Assembly (NCBI RefSeq): GCF_001399755.1
Contig: NZ_LJCP01000010.1
Location: 248,001-312,000, forward strand
DNA length: 64,000 nt
Origin: Thiohalorhabdus denitrificans
Lineage (GTDB): Bacteria > Pseudomonadota > Gammaproteobacteria > Thiohalorhabdales > Thiohalorhabdaceae
Direction: 5' to 3'
Under the pieces are notes generated by a model. That model did not search any database, had not been told where the DNA came from, and saw nothing but the letters and a program-made list of their open reading frames with translations. Below are positions 29,969 to 41,332 of this stretch, piece after piece; the stretch's first letter is position 1, and the number at the start of each line of letters is the position of its first letter. A program made the position numbers and the translations under genes.

Positions 29969-30520
29969 CTACCAGTACGGATAGTAGGGATGGGGGTAGG
30001 GGTACCAAGGGTCGTGGTATCGGTACCAGGGGTCGTACCACGGATCGTACCAGGGGTCCCGATAGGGGCGCGGGCGATCCTCCTCCCGGGCCCAGAGATA
30101 GCTCCCTTCTCCTTCCACCAGGGGCTGGCGGTACGCGTATTCCCCGATGTCCCGGGTCACCATCTCTTCGATGGTGCCGGTAACCGTGATCTGGCGACCG
30201 GGGGCATAGACCGCGGGGTCCAGGAAGCCCGGGAACCGGACCAGGAAGCGGCCTTCGCTGCGGTCATGGCCCGCGGGGCGGGCGTCGTATTCCAACGGCT
30301 TGGCCACCACCTGCATCTCGGTGTGCTCGGGGAGGTTCTCCACCTCGACGATCTGGCCGCCCCAGCGCACCGTCTTGCCCAGATGGGTTTCGGGGTCGGC
30401 CCGCACCGCCGCCAGGCTCGGACCGCCGTCCTCCGGATCGCGGATGGGCTCCGGGATGCTGGAAGCGCACCCGGCCAGAATCAGGCCGGCAAGCACGCAG
30501 GCGATGTACCGGACGGACAT
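29969..30520 (-). CDS. Slp-family outer-membrane lipoprotein with aromatic repeat tail
   Basis: 183 residues from the ATG at 30520. The lipobox is LAGLILAGCASS. The Slp domain (about 35-150) has GKTVRWGGQIVEVENLPEHT, GRFLVRFPGFLDPAVYAPGR and TVTGTIEEMVTRDIGEYAY. The last 30 residues or so are unusual: a repeat of DPWY units followed by a Pro/Tyr/Trp-rich end (HPYYPYW). Such tails may bind surface glycans or neighbouring proteins, but this is a guess. Its paralogue lies 5 bp downstream. Confidence 0.88.
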   Translation of the reverse strand: MSVRYIACVLAGLILAGCASSIPEPIRDPEDGGPSLAAVRADPETHLGKTVRWGGQIVEVENLPEHTEMQVVAKPLEYDARPAGHDRSEGRFLVRFPGFLDPAVYAPGRQITVTGTIEEMVTRDIGEYAYRQPLVEGEGSYLWAREEDRPRPYRDPWYDPWYDPWYRYHDPWYPYPHPYYPYW

Positions 30521-30692
30521 GACAGGCTCCTTGCGGCCCCTTGCCGCGGTTCGGGCCGGCCAGGGCCCATGGGCTGCCGTACCGGGTTCGGCCTCTGTGG
30601 ACCCTTCCGCTCCGGCAAGGCGCTGGGGCCGGCACGGTGTGCCTTCCACCGAATTGGACAACCGCCCGGGCCCCACGGCTCGCGGGCCGGGT

Positions 30693-31034
30693 CTACCCCT
30701 GGTGCCCCGCCGGGTCCTCAAATATGTTCCGGCCCGTCTGATCCTCCAGACGGACGGATTCGGTTCGGCCGGCGAGGAGGATAAGGTGGCCCCGCTCCCG
30801 GGTGCGGCCATCCCGGGTCAGCTCGAAGGCGTAATGGCGCCGCAAGCGGAGCCGGCCCCGCTCGTCGCGGCCCGTCCCCAGGCGGCGAAGCTCCACGGTG
30901 TCGTCGAGTAGCTTCGCCTCCTGCCGGCGGCAGGTGATCTCTGCGATGCGGACCGCCCGCTCCCGGGCGCGGAGGAAATCCGCCCACGTCAGGATGAGCA
31001 GGGCCGTTAGGCCCATGGCAAAAATTCCAGTCAT
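30693..31034 (-). CDS. DUF3301 domain protein
   Basis: 113 residues. One N-terminal transmembrane segment (about 3-20) is followed by a basic helix, RARERAVRIAEITCRRQEAK, then LLDDTVELRRLGTGRDERG and RLRLRRHYAFELTRDG, the pattern of the DUF3301 family of gamma- and betaproteobacteria. Function unknown; a membrane-tethered cytoplasmic protein is predicted. The 172 bp between it and the Slp pair show no clear gene or terminator. Confidence 0.82.
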   Translation of the reverse strand: MTGIFAMGLTALLILTWADFLRARERAVRIAEITCRRQEAKLLDDTVELRRLGTGRDERGRLRLRRHYAFELTRDGRTRERGHLILLAGRTESVRLEDQTGRNIFEDPAGHQG

Positions 31035-31140
31035 GGTCCCATGGTAGCCGAAACGGTGGGTTGGGTCCCGGGTGCGTCTTTGGAACCACCTTGCTACATT
31101 GCCGGGGAAATACCGCTCTTACCCGGAAAGGAAACCGATC

Positions 31141-31434
31141 ATGGCAAGCGAGGGATGGCACGAGGCCGAGGATCGCCTGACCACCGAGACCAAGGACCTC
31201 CATCGGGCCATCGTTTCCCTGATGGAGGAGCTGGAGGCGGTGGACTGGTACAACCAGCGGGTCGATGCCGCGGCGGATCCCGAGCTCAAGGAGATCCTGG
31301 CCCATAACCGGGACGAGGAAAAGGAGCACGCCGTGATGGTGCTCGAATGGATCCGCCGGCGGGACCCGCGCATGGACCAGGAGCTGCGGGGGCGCCTGTT
31401 CACCTCCGGCTCCATCCCCCACGAAGGAGAGTGA
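31141..31434 (+). CDS. encapsulated-ferritin-like protein without cargo-loading tail
   Basis: 97 residues. The core HRAIVSLMEELEAVDWYNQR and ILAHNRDEEKEHAVMVLEW match the EncFtn family of encapsulin-loaded ferroxidases. The residues that form the di-iron site across the dimer in the Rhodospirillum rubrum protein are kept here as Glu30, Glu60 and His63, with Trp36, Tyr37 and Glu32 nearby. The family's C-terminal targeting peptide is missing: the protein stops at SGSIPHEGE. No encapsulin shell gene lies in the window. The start at 31141 has a GGAAAGGA ribosome site; it should form an annular decamer that oxidises Fe(II). Confidence 0.9.
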   Translation: MASEGWHEAEDRLTTETKDLHRAIVSLMEELEAVDWYNQRVDAAADPELKEILAHNRDEEKEHAVMVLEWIRRRDPRMDQELRGRLFTSGSIPHEGE

Positions 31435-31484
31435 TGGAGCCCGGGGAACGGGCGGCCGGAGGCCGGCAACCGAGGAGGGCAGCC

Positions 31485-32045
31485 ATGCGATTCTGCCAGG
31501 GTGAACGCTGCGTGGAGATCGTGCGCGGCGATATTACCGACCAGGACACGGACGCCGTGGTGAACGCCGCCAACAAGGCCCTCGCCCCCGGCGGCGGAGT
31601 AGCCGGGGCGATCCATCGCGCGGCGGGACCGGAGCTGTGGGAGGAGAGCAGCCAGCTTGGCGGCTGCGCAACGGGCGAGGCAAAGATCACGGGGGGCTAC
31701 CAACTGCCGGCCCACCACGTGATCCATACCGTGGGTCCGGTGTACGGCGAGGATCCAGAGCCCGCCGCACTCCTGCGCCGGTCCTACGTCAACAGCCTGC
31801 GCCTGGCCGACGAGCACGGGCTGCGCTCCGTGGCCTTCCCGGCCCTGAGCACGGGCGCCTTCGGCTACCCCATGGAGGAGGCCGCGGATATCGCCCTGCA
31901 CTCCCTGATGGAGACGCTGCCGGATCTGGGATCGGTGCGCCTGGTACGCATGGTCCTGCGCGGGGAGCGGGACCAGCGGGTCCACGTGGGGGCGGCCCAA
32001 CACGCAGCCGAGGAACTGGGGTGGGAGGCGGAAAAGGAAGGCTGA
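31485..32045 (+). CDS. macrodomain protein (O-acetyl-ADP-ribose deacetylase type)
   Basis: 186 residues forming a single macrodomain. ADP-ribose-binding motifs are VEIVRGDITDQDTDAVVNAA, NKALAPGGGVAGAIHRAAG and the loop ALSTGAFGYPMEEAA. Relatives such as YmdB remove acetyl or ADP-ribosyl groups. The start at 31485 has a GAGGAGGG ribosome site; an in-frame ATG at 31434 exists but lacks one and would add a charged extension. It is 50 bp downstream of the ferritin-like gene and likely in the same transcript. The functional link is unknown. Confidence 0.92.
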   Translation: MRFCQGERCVEIVRGDITDQDTDAVVNAANKALAPGGGVAGAIHRAAGPELWEESSQLGGCATGEAKITGGYQLPAHHVIHTVGPVYGEDPEPAALLRRSYVNSLRLADEHGLRSVAFPALSTGAFGYPMEEAADIALHSLMETLPDLGSVRLVRMVLRGERDQRVHVGAAQHAAEELGWEAEKEG

Positions 32046-32091
32046 TCCCGGGGTGTGTGGTGCCGGCCCCGGGCCCGCCCCGGGGGCGTGC

Positions 32092-33462
<1,371 letters not shown>

Positions 33463-33486
33463 AGCTCGTTCCAGTGCTGCGGGGAA

Positions 33487-34041
33487 TCAGTCCCGTTGTC
33501 GAATGCTGCGCTCGATGTCCTTGAGGGCCTCGAGCTGCTCATGCAACTTCTGGAGGCGTTCCTCCAATTCCCCTTTTTGTCGGGTCAGCTCCTGGTGGGC
33601 TGCCCGGCTCTCGGCCACCTCGTTGGCCAGCTGGTCCACCCGTTGCTCCAGCTGCGCGGCGTGCTGGAACAGCTCGTTACGCTGCTGGAGCTGGTCCTTG
33701 AGCAGGAAGGCCATGTTCCGGAGGTGCGGCGCCAGCTGGTCCGAGCTCCCCGTGCAGGGACCGAGCACCTCCCCCGGGTCCGCCGACACCGGTGGGCCCG
33801 AATCGGCCACCAGGGTGATGATCGCCAATCGCAGGCGGTCGGCCGTGCACCGCTCCTCCGAGACCCAGTTGCGGAAGTTCCGATACTCGGCCGTCAGCGT
33901 GCGGCCGTCGAGGGTCGAAGCATACCGATAGAAGGCGGCCAAGTCATCCGCCGAGCCCGTCGGGACAGACCGGTCCAGCGTACCGCATCCGGCCAGAAGG
34001 GTCACCACCAGGGCCGCCGACGCCGGACGCCAGGCCCTCAT
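33487..34041 (-). CDS. QseG-like lipoprotein between GlrK and GlrR
   Basis: 184 residues. A lipoprotein signal (AALVVTLLAGCGTL) is followed by a periplasmic domain with a Cys pair (SEERCTADR and LGPCTGSS) and a long coiled coil (about 115-180) rich in Gln, Glu and Leu. It corresponds in position and shape to QseG (YfhG), the outer-membrane lipoprotein that activates QseE/GlrK in enteric bacteria. It overlaps the end of glrK by 4 bp (ATGA), indicating coupled translation. Confidence 0.85.
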   Translation of the reverse strand: MRAWRPASAALVVTLLAGCGTLDRSVPTGSADDLAAFYRYASTLDGRTLTAEYRNFRNWVSEERCTADRLRLAIITLVADSGPPVSADPGEVLGPCTGSSDQLAPHLRNMAFLLKDQLQQRNELFQHAAQLEQRVDQLANEVAESRAAHQELTRQKGELEERLQKLHEQLEALKDIERSIRQRD

Positions 34042-35486
34042 GCGGCCTCCTTCTTGCCATCCAGCGGCAGGGTGACCCGGAGGTGCCCCCCCGGCTGCTC
34101 GGCGTTCACCACCTGGATACTGCCTTGATGGGCGTTGACGAATTCGCGGGTGATGGACAGCCCCAGGCCGGATCCCTTGATGTAGCCCTGCGCCTGGACA
34201 CCGCCCTGGAAGAAGGCCTCGAAGACCCGCTGGGAGTCCTGGGCGCTGATGCCGGGACCGCTGTCCACCACATCCAGCGTGGCCGAGTCCTCGGACCGGG
34301 TGGCGGCGATGCGCAGCCGGCCCCCTTCGGGGGAGTACTTGACCGCGTTGGAAACCAGGTTGTCCACGATGGTGCGGAGCTTCTCGCGGTCCGCCGTCAA
34401 TTGGATGCTCTCCTCGAGGTGGATGTCCAGCTCCAGGTGCTTGGCCATGGTAGCGGGCTTGTGGGTTTCCACCACCTCCTCAATGAGCTCCCCCAGGTGG
34501 AACTTGGTAAGGTTGAGAGCGGGCGGGCCGATCTGGACGTTGCTGAAGTTCAGCAGGTCCTCGATGAGGCGCTGTAGCTGCCCGCTGCTGTTCCGGATGA
34601 TACGCATGATCTCCCGCTGTTCGTCGTTCAGCCGACCCACCGTCCCCTCGTCCATGAGCTCCGTACCTTCGCGGATGGCGGTGAGGGGGGTCTTCAGCTC
34701 GTGGGAGACGTGGCGCAGGAAGCGAGTCTTCTCCTGTTCCAACTCGCGCAGTCGCTCCCGGAGCCAGTCCAGCTGCTCGCCTATGTGCTTCAGGTCCTGG
34801 GGCCCGCCCACGTCGATGCCCTTGTCGAAGTCCCCGTCCCCGAGCTGGCGGATGGATTGGTCCACCTCCCGGATGGGGCGGGAGATCAGCACGGTAAACA
34901 GGGCGGCCGAGGCCAGGGTCAGGGGGATCAGGGAGGCGGCCAGCCAGAACAGCACCTCCTGGGCCTGGCTCGCGTCCTTGCGCAGAACGTCCACCTCCCG
35001 GTCGATGAGCTCGTTGCTTCGCGACAGCAGGTTCTCCGCCTTCCGGGTGAGGCCGATAAAGGCGTCGGCCACCTCCTTCTGGTTGCGGTCGGTGGGCTCC
35101 GCCTGCGCCACGTGCTCGAACAGGGCCGATTCCGCCAGGAGCAGCTCGCTGGCGAGCTGGTACTGCTTGCTGCTCAGGGGCAGGTCCTTGAGCCGGGTAA
35201 CGGTGCTCTGGAACTCCTCGTGGGTGTCCCGGTAGGCCTCGAACAGCGATTCGTCCTGCAGGACAAGGAACTGGCGGCCCGTGCGCTCCATGGAGGTGAC
35301 CTGCTCGATGACCCTGTCGCTGTGCTGGATGGCGCGTACGGCCTGATGGACGGCATCCTGGCTCTGCTCGGCCAGGCGCTCCACGTGGACGGCGCCGTAA
35401 GTCAGCGCCCCGATCAGGGGCAAGGAGACCACCCCGAACCCATACAGGATGAGCATGGGTAGGGATTTTGGATTCTTGATCGCCAT
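34038..35486 (-). CDS. glrK: sensor histidine kinase GlrK (QseE)
   Basis: 482 residues. TM1 (about 8-28), a helical periplasmic domain (about 30-175), TM2 (about 178-200), HAMP, then HisKA with the phospho-acceptor in FLRHVSHELKTPLTAIREG and HATPase_c with NLVSNAVKYSPEGG, DSGPGISAQD and GSGLGLSITREF. It should phosphorylate the adjacent GlrR. First gene of the operon; no sigma54-type or sigma70-type promoter was picked out in the 94 bp upstream. Confidence 0.94.
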   Translation of the reverse strand: MAIKNPKSLPMLILYGFGVVSLPLIGALTYGAVHVERLAEQSQDAVHQAVRAIQHSDRVIEQVTSMERTGRQFLVLQDESLFEAYRDTHEEFQSTVTRLKDLPLSSKQYQLASELLLAESALFEHVAQAEPTDRNQKEVADAFIGLTRKAENLLSRSNELIDREVDVLRKDASQAQEVLFWLAASLIPLTLASAALFTVLISRPIREVDQSIRQLGDGDFDKGIDVGGPQDLKHIGEQLDWLRERLRELEQEKTRFLRHVSHELKTPLTAIREGTELMDEGTVGRLNDEQREIMRIIRNSSGQLQRLIEDLLNFSNVQIGPPALNLTKFHLGELIEEVVETHKPATMAKHLELDIHLEESIQLTADREKLRTIVDNLVSNAVKYSPEGGRLRIAATRSEDSATLDVVDSGPGISAQDSQRVFEAFFQGGVQAQGYIKGSGLGLSITREFVNAHQGSIQVVNAEQPGGHLRVTLPLDGKKEAA

Positions 35487-35580
35487 CGGCCGGACCTGAC
35501 CTCACCCCCTTTGCGCCGCGCCGATTGCGGGCTGGCGAGCCCAGCTTACTGGGTCGCCCCCCAAAGCTCCACCCCCGGGC

Positions 35581-36558
35581 CTAGACCGCCTCAAGAAACT
35601 GCACACTGAAGTATTCGTCCGGATCGGTCCAAACCTCGGCCACCCGGAAGCCGGCCCGTTCCGCCAGGTCCCGAAAGCCCTTCAGGGTGTACTTATAGGA
35701 GCGCTCGGTACGGATGGTTTGGCCGGCGCGGAAGGGGATGGCGTTCCCGGCAATCCGGATCTCCTGATCCTTGAGGCTCTCCAGGTGCATCTCCACGCAG
35801 CCGAGGTCCTCGTTGTAGCGGGCCCGGTGACGAAACCCCTCCAGGTCCAGCTCGGCCCCGAGCTCGTCCCGGAGCCGGTGGAGGAGGTTGCGATTGAAGG
35901 CCGCCGTCACCCCTTCCGGATCGTCGTAGGCCCGCAGCAGGACATCCACGTCCTTCTGGAGGTCCAGCCCGACCACCATGGCCCCGCCCGGCCCGGCCAG
36001 CTCGGCCTGGCGAGCGAGAAAGGCCTCCGCTTCGGGCAGGTCGAAGTTGCCCAGGGTGGAGCCGGGGAAGTAGAGCAGGGCCCGTGCGGCGTCCGTTTGC
36101 GGGCTCGGCAATGAGAAGGGCCGGGTGTAGTCGGCGGCCACGGGGAGGACCTCCAGCCCCGGATAGGCGGCGTCCACGCGGGCGGCGGCCGCCTCCAGGT
36201 GCTCCCGGGAGATGTCCACGGGGACATAGGCGGCCGGCTTTTCCAGATGGTCGAGCAGGGCCCGGGTCTTGTTGCTGCTGCCGCTGCCCAGCTCCACCAC
36301 CAGCGCCCGGGGACCCACGGCCGAGGCAATCTCCTCGCCCCGGGCCGCCAGGATGGACAGCTCCGTGCGCGTGGGGTAATAGGCGTCGAGCTGACAGATC
36401 CGGTCGAAAAGCTCGGAGCCGCGCTGGTCGTACAGGTATTTGGGGGAGAGGGAATAGGGGGCTTCGCGTACGCCCTCGAGGAAATCGGCGAGGAGCTCCT
36501 CATCATCCGGACGCGTGGCCTCCAGGGGGGACGGCCGGTCCCCGGGGGAATTCGTCAT
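35581..36558 (-). CDS. egtD: L-histidine N-alpha-methyltransferase EgtD
   Basis: Trimethylates histidine to hercynine using SAM, the first step of ergothioneine synthesis. 325 residues, the usual length. Landmarks are YSLSPKYLYDQRGSELFDRI, the SAM site VVELGSGSSNKTRALLDHL, LYFPGSTLGNFDLPEAEAFL and RTERSYKYTLKGFRDLA. The start at 36558 gives MTNSPGDRPS; an earlier in-frame extension shadows the aminotransferase gene. EgtB, the oxygenase normally next to egtD, is not in the window, so ergothioneine capability is not shown. Confidence 0.95.
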   Translation of the reverse strand: MTNSPGDRPSPLEATRPDDEELLADFLEGVREAPYSLSPKYLYDQRGSELFDRICQLDAYYPTRTELSILAARGEEIASAVGPRALVVELGSGSSNKTRALLDHLEKPAAYVPVDISREHLEAAAARVDAAYPGLEVLPVAADYTRPFSLPSPQTDAARALLYFPGSTLGNFDLPEAEAFLARQAELAGPGGAMVVGLDLQKDVDVLLRAYDDPEGVTAAFNRNLLHRLRDELGAELDLEGFRHRARYNEDLGCVEMHLESLKDQEIRIAGNAIPFRAGQTIRTERSYKYTLKGFRDLAERAGFRVAEVWTDPDEYFSVQFLEAV

Positions 36559-36590
36559 AGCACTGCCCTTGACCTGGGGAGGGGATCTTC

Positions 36591-37802
36591 TCAGCCTGCC
36601 AGCACCTTGCCGATCCGGTCCATGGCCGCCTTGAGCGAGTCCAGGTCGGTGGCGAAGGACAGACGCAGGTAGCCGGGCGCCCCGAAGGCGCTCCCGGGAA
36701 CCAGGGCCACACCGGCCTGGTCCAGCAGATGGGTGGCCAGGGCCACGTCGTCCTCCAGGCCCAGGGCCTCGGTGGCGCTGTGGAAGGAAGGGAACAGGTA
36801 GAAGGCCCCCTCCGCCCGCCGGCAGGAGACGTAGGGCAGGGCGTTGAGGGCCTCCGAGACGAAGTTGTGCCGTTCCCGAAAGGCCTCGACCATGGGCTGA
36901 ATCAGCTCCGGATCGCTCTCCAGGGCCGCCAGGGCGGCGTGCTGGCTGATGGAGGCGGGGTTGGAAGTGCTCTGGGACTGCAGCTTCTTCATGGCCCCGA
37001 TGAGGTCCCGGGGGCCGGCGGCGTAGCCGATGCGCCAACCCGTCATGGCGAAGGCCTTGGAAACGCCGTTAAGAACCACGGTGCGATCCTTGAGGTCCGG
37101 GGCCACGTTGAGGATATTGCGGAAGGGCGTGGACCCGAGAAGGATCTTCTCGTAGATGTCGTCGGTGAGGATCACCACCTGCGGGTGCTTGCGCAGGACC
37201 TCGGCCAGGGCCTCCAGCTCCGCCTCCGAATACAGGGCCCCGGTGGGGTTGGAGGGGCTGTTGAGGATCAGCAGCCGGGTCCGCTCGTTCAGGGCGCTGT
37301 CGAGCTGATAGGCGCTGATCTTGAATCCGGCGGTGTCATCGGTTTCGATGGTGGCGGGCTCGGCCCCGGCCAGCTTGACGATGTCCGGGTAGGAGACCCA
37401 GTAGGGAGCGGGGATGACCGCCTCGTCGCCTTCCTGAAGAAGCGCCTGGGCCAGGTTGTACACCACCTGCTTGCCCCCGGTGGAGACGATCACCTCGTCG
37501 CTGCCGTACTCCAAGCCGTTGTCGGTGCGGAACTTCGCGGTGATGGCCCGTTTCAAAGAGGCCATGCCATCCACCGGGGTATATTTCGTGTGCCCGCCGT
37601 CGATGGCCGCCTTGGCCGCGGCGCGGATGGGCTCGGGGGTGGTGAAATCCGGTTCGCCGGCCCCGAGGCCGATCACGTCGCGGCCCTGGTCGCGCAGCTC
37701 CGCGGCGCGGGCGGTAACCGCCAGGGTCGGGGACGGCTGGATGCGCTGAACACGGTCGGAGAGGCGGAGTGCCAAGGGTTCCTTGCTCCCGTCGAAGGCC
37801 AT
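36591..37802 (-). CDS. class I/II PLP aminotransferase, aspartate-aminotransferase type
   Basis: 403 residues. Fold type I aminotransferase of the AAT-I-beta group, as in many non-enteric bacteria. Landmarks are VIGLGAGEPDFTTPEPIRAA, GHTKYTPVDGMASLKRA, LILNSPSNPTGALYSEAELE, the PLP Lys in VLNGVSKAFAMTGWRIGYAA, and the C-terminal Arg in GYLRLSFATDLDSL. It probably makes aspartate or glutamate from the keto acids; relatives can also use prephenate. It is 32 bp upstream of egtD on the same strand and divergent from uvrB. Confidence 0.93.
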   Translation of the reverse strand: MAFDGSKEPLALRLSDRVQRIQPSPTLAVTARAAELRDQGRDVIGLGAGEPDFTTPEPIRAAAKAAIDGGHTKYTPVDGMASLKRAITAKFRTDNGLEYGSDEVIVSTGGKQVVYNLAQALLQEGDEAVIPAPYWVSYPDIVKLAGAEPATIETDDTAGFKISAYQLDSALNERTRLLILNSPSNPTGALYSEAELEALAEVLRKHPQVVILTDDIYEKILLGSTPFRNILNVAPDLKDRTVVLNGVSKAFAMTGWRIGYAAGPRDLIGAMKKLQSQSTSNPASISQHAALAALESDPELIQPMVEAFRERHNFVSEALNALPYVSCRRAEGAFYLFPSFHSATEALGLEDDVALATHLLDQAGVALVPGSAFGAPGYLRLSFATDLDSLKAAMDRIGKVLAG

Positions 37803-37883
37803 GGAAAGGCTAGAAAACTAGCATAACTGCGCGCCCGCCGCCATTTGGGGAATACCGTCCGCCCCCGGGGCGCCCTCATCACT

Positions 37884-37892
37884 TGGTAGAAT
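37884..37892 (+). promoter_or_regulatory. extended -10 element directly upstream of uvrB
   Basis: TGGTAGAAT (37884-37892) matches an extended -10 (TGn plus TAGAAT, five of six). The uvrB ATG begins at 37899, 6 bp past the box, so initiation would fall on or next to the start codon. No ribosome site lies in the intervening bases. A matching -35 is not obvious, as expected for an extended -10. No LexA box was recognised nearby. Confidence 0.45.
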
Positions 37893-37898
37893 GGTCCC

Positions 37899-39911
<2,013 letters not shown>

Positions 39912-39960
39912 GCCCGGCTCCCCGAGCCGCCGCAATTGCCAGCACCAACCGGGATAGGGA

Positions 39961-40470
39961 ATGAACGAGCACGACGGCGAGATCCGCATCCTCGTGGTCT
40001 GTCTGGGCAACATCTGCCGGTCGCCCACCGCCCACGGCGTCCTGCAGCGCAAGCTGGAGGACGCCGGCCTCGACGGGCGTGTGCAGGTGGACAGCGCGGG
40101 CACCGGCGACTACCACATCGGCAAAATGCCCGATCCGCGCGCCTGCGAGGCGGCCGCCGGGCGCGGCTACGACCTCACGGGCCTGCGGGCCCGCCAGGTA
40201 GAGCCCGGCGACTTCAAGCGCTTCCACCTGATCCTGGCGGCGGACAGCGAGAACTACGCCGATCTGGTGGCCCTGGCCCCCAGCGCGGCGGACCGCGACA
40301 AGGTGCGGTTTCTGTTGGATTTCGCCGCCTCCCCGGACCAGGAGGTGCCGGACCCCTACGCCGAGGCGGACGAGGCCTTCGACCGGGTCCTGGACCTGGC
40401 GGAGGAGGCCGCCGACGGGCTGGTGGAAGCGGTGCAAACGGGGGAGTGGGTCACCTATGCCTCTGCCTGA
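39961..40470 (+). CDS. low-molecular-weight protein tyrosine phosphatase
   Basis: 169 residues. The phosphate-binding loop C(X)5R is near the N-terminus in VVCLGNICRSPTAHGVL, and the catalytic Asp is in VPDPYAEADEAF near the C-terminus, as expected for the LMW-PTP fold. Such enzymes act on low-molecular-weight phosphoesters or on tyrosine kinases of polysaccharide export, but no such kinase is present here. GGGATAGGGA ribosome site. It overlaps the next gene by 14 bp; the pair with a fructosamine-kinase-like gene is a recurrent gammaproteobacterial arrangement. Confidence 0.92.
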   Translation: MNEHDGEIRILVVCLGNICRSPTAHGVLQRKLEDAGLDGRVQVDSAGTGDYHIGKMPDPRACEAAAGRGYDLTGLRARQVEPGDFKRFHLILAADSENYADLVALAPSAADRDKVRFLLDFAASPDQEVPDPYAEADEAFDRVLDLAEEAADGLVEAVQTGEWVTYASA

Positions 40471-41317
40471 AGCCCTGCGCGAACGGACCCAGGAGATTAT
40501 CGGCGCGCCCCTGGAGGGTGCCGCCCCCCTGAGCGGCGGTTGCGTCGGCGAAGTGTACGGCGCACACGCCGGGGGACGGGAGTACGTGGTCAAGGTGGAG
40601 ACCCCGGCCACGGACCTGCTGGAGACGGAGGGCCGCATGCTGCGCCACCTGGCGGAGCGCAGCCCCCTACCGGCCCCCGATCCATTGCATTTCGAGCCCG
40701 GACTGCTGGTGATGCCGCGCATCGAGGGCGACCACCACTTCGGGCCCGCCGCCGAGGAGCACGCCGCGGACCTGTTCGCCGCCCTGCACACGGAACCCGC
40801 CCCGCATTTCGGTTTCGAGTACGACACCGTCATCGGCGGGCTGCCCCAGCCCAACCCTCGCTACGAGCGCTGGGCGGACTTCTTCGCTGAGGCCCGCCTG
40901 CTGGAGATGGCCGGTCAAGCCCGAACCGCCGGGCGCCTGGACGACGCCCTGTACGGCCGCATCGAGCGCTTCGCCACCGACGCGGCGGACTGGTTCCCCG
41001 AGCCCGAGCACCCGGCCCTGCTTCACGGCGACGCCTGGGACAACAACATCCTGGCGGCCGGCGACCGGATTACCGGCTTCATCGATCCGGCCCTGTACTG
41101 GGGTCACCCGGAGGTGGAGCTCGCCTTCACCACCATGTTCCGCACCTTCAGCGACCGTTTCTACGCCCGGTACGGCGAACAGCGTCCCATCGAGCCGGAG
41201 TTCTTCGAGGTGCGCCGGCCCCTGTACAACCTCTATCCGCTCCTGGTCCACGTCCGGCTGTTCGGAGGCCCCTACCGCTCCTCGGTGGAGAACACCCTGA
41301 AACGGTTCGGCTACTAG
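40457..41317 (+). CDS. fructosamine kinase family protein
   Basis: 286 residues with an aminoglycoside-phosphotransferase-like kinase fold. The N-lobe has PLSGGCVGEVYGAHAGGREY and VVKVETPATDLLETEG (ATP-binding Lys and Glu). The catalytic loop is ALLHGDAWDNNILAAGD and the Mg-binding Asp is in FIDPALYWGHPEVELAF. Homologues phosphorylate ketosamines or ribulosamines on glycated proteins so that they break down, or act on free ribulose/erythrulose amines. Together with the overlapping LMW phosphatase gene, a role in protein deglycation is plausible. Confidence 0.92.
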   Translation: MPLPEALRERTQEIIGAPLEGAAPLSGGCVGEVYGAHAGGREYVVKVETPATDLLETEGRMLRHLAERSPLPAPDPLHFEPGLLVMPRIEGDHHFGPAAEEHAADLFAALHTEPAPHFGFEYDTVIGGLPQPNPRYERWADFFAEARLLEMAGQARTAGRLDDALYGRIERFATDAADWFPEPEHPALLHGDAWDNNILAAGDRITGFIDPALYWGHPEVELAFTTMFRTFSDRFYARYGEQRPIEPEFFEVRRPLYNLYPLLVHVRLFGGPYRSSVENTLKRFGY

Positions 41318-41332
41318 GGGCGCCCCGGCCGG

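Noticed and set aside
29969-30066. The DPWY-coding repeat as a DNA repeat or CRISPR-like array
   Set aside because: It is a short in-frame coding repeat at the end of an Slp lipoprotein gene, with no spacers.
31347-31484. Longer N-terminus for the macrodomain protein overlapping the ferritin-like gene
   Set aside because: The extension lacks family similarity; the ATG at 31485 has a strong GAGGAGGG ribosome site.
31420-31484. A frameshift hiding an encapsulin-targeting tail on the ferritin-like gene
   Set aside because: The bases after the stop do not give a recognisable targeting peptide in the other frames; the region is the macrodomain leader.
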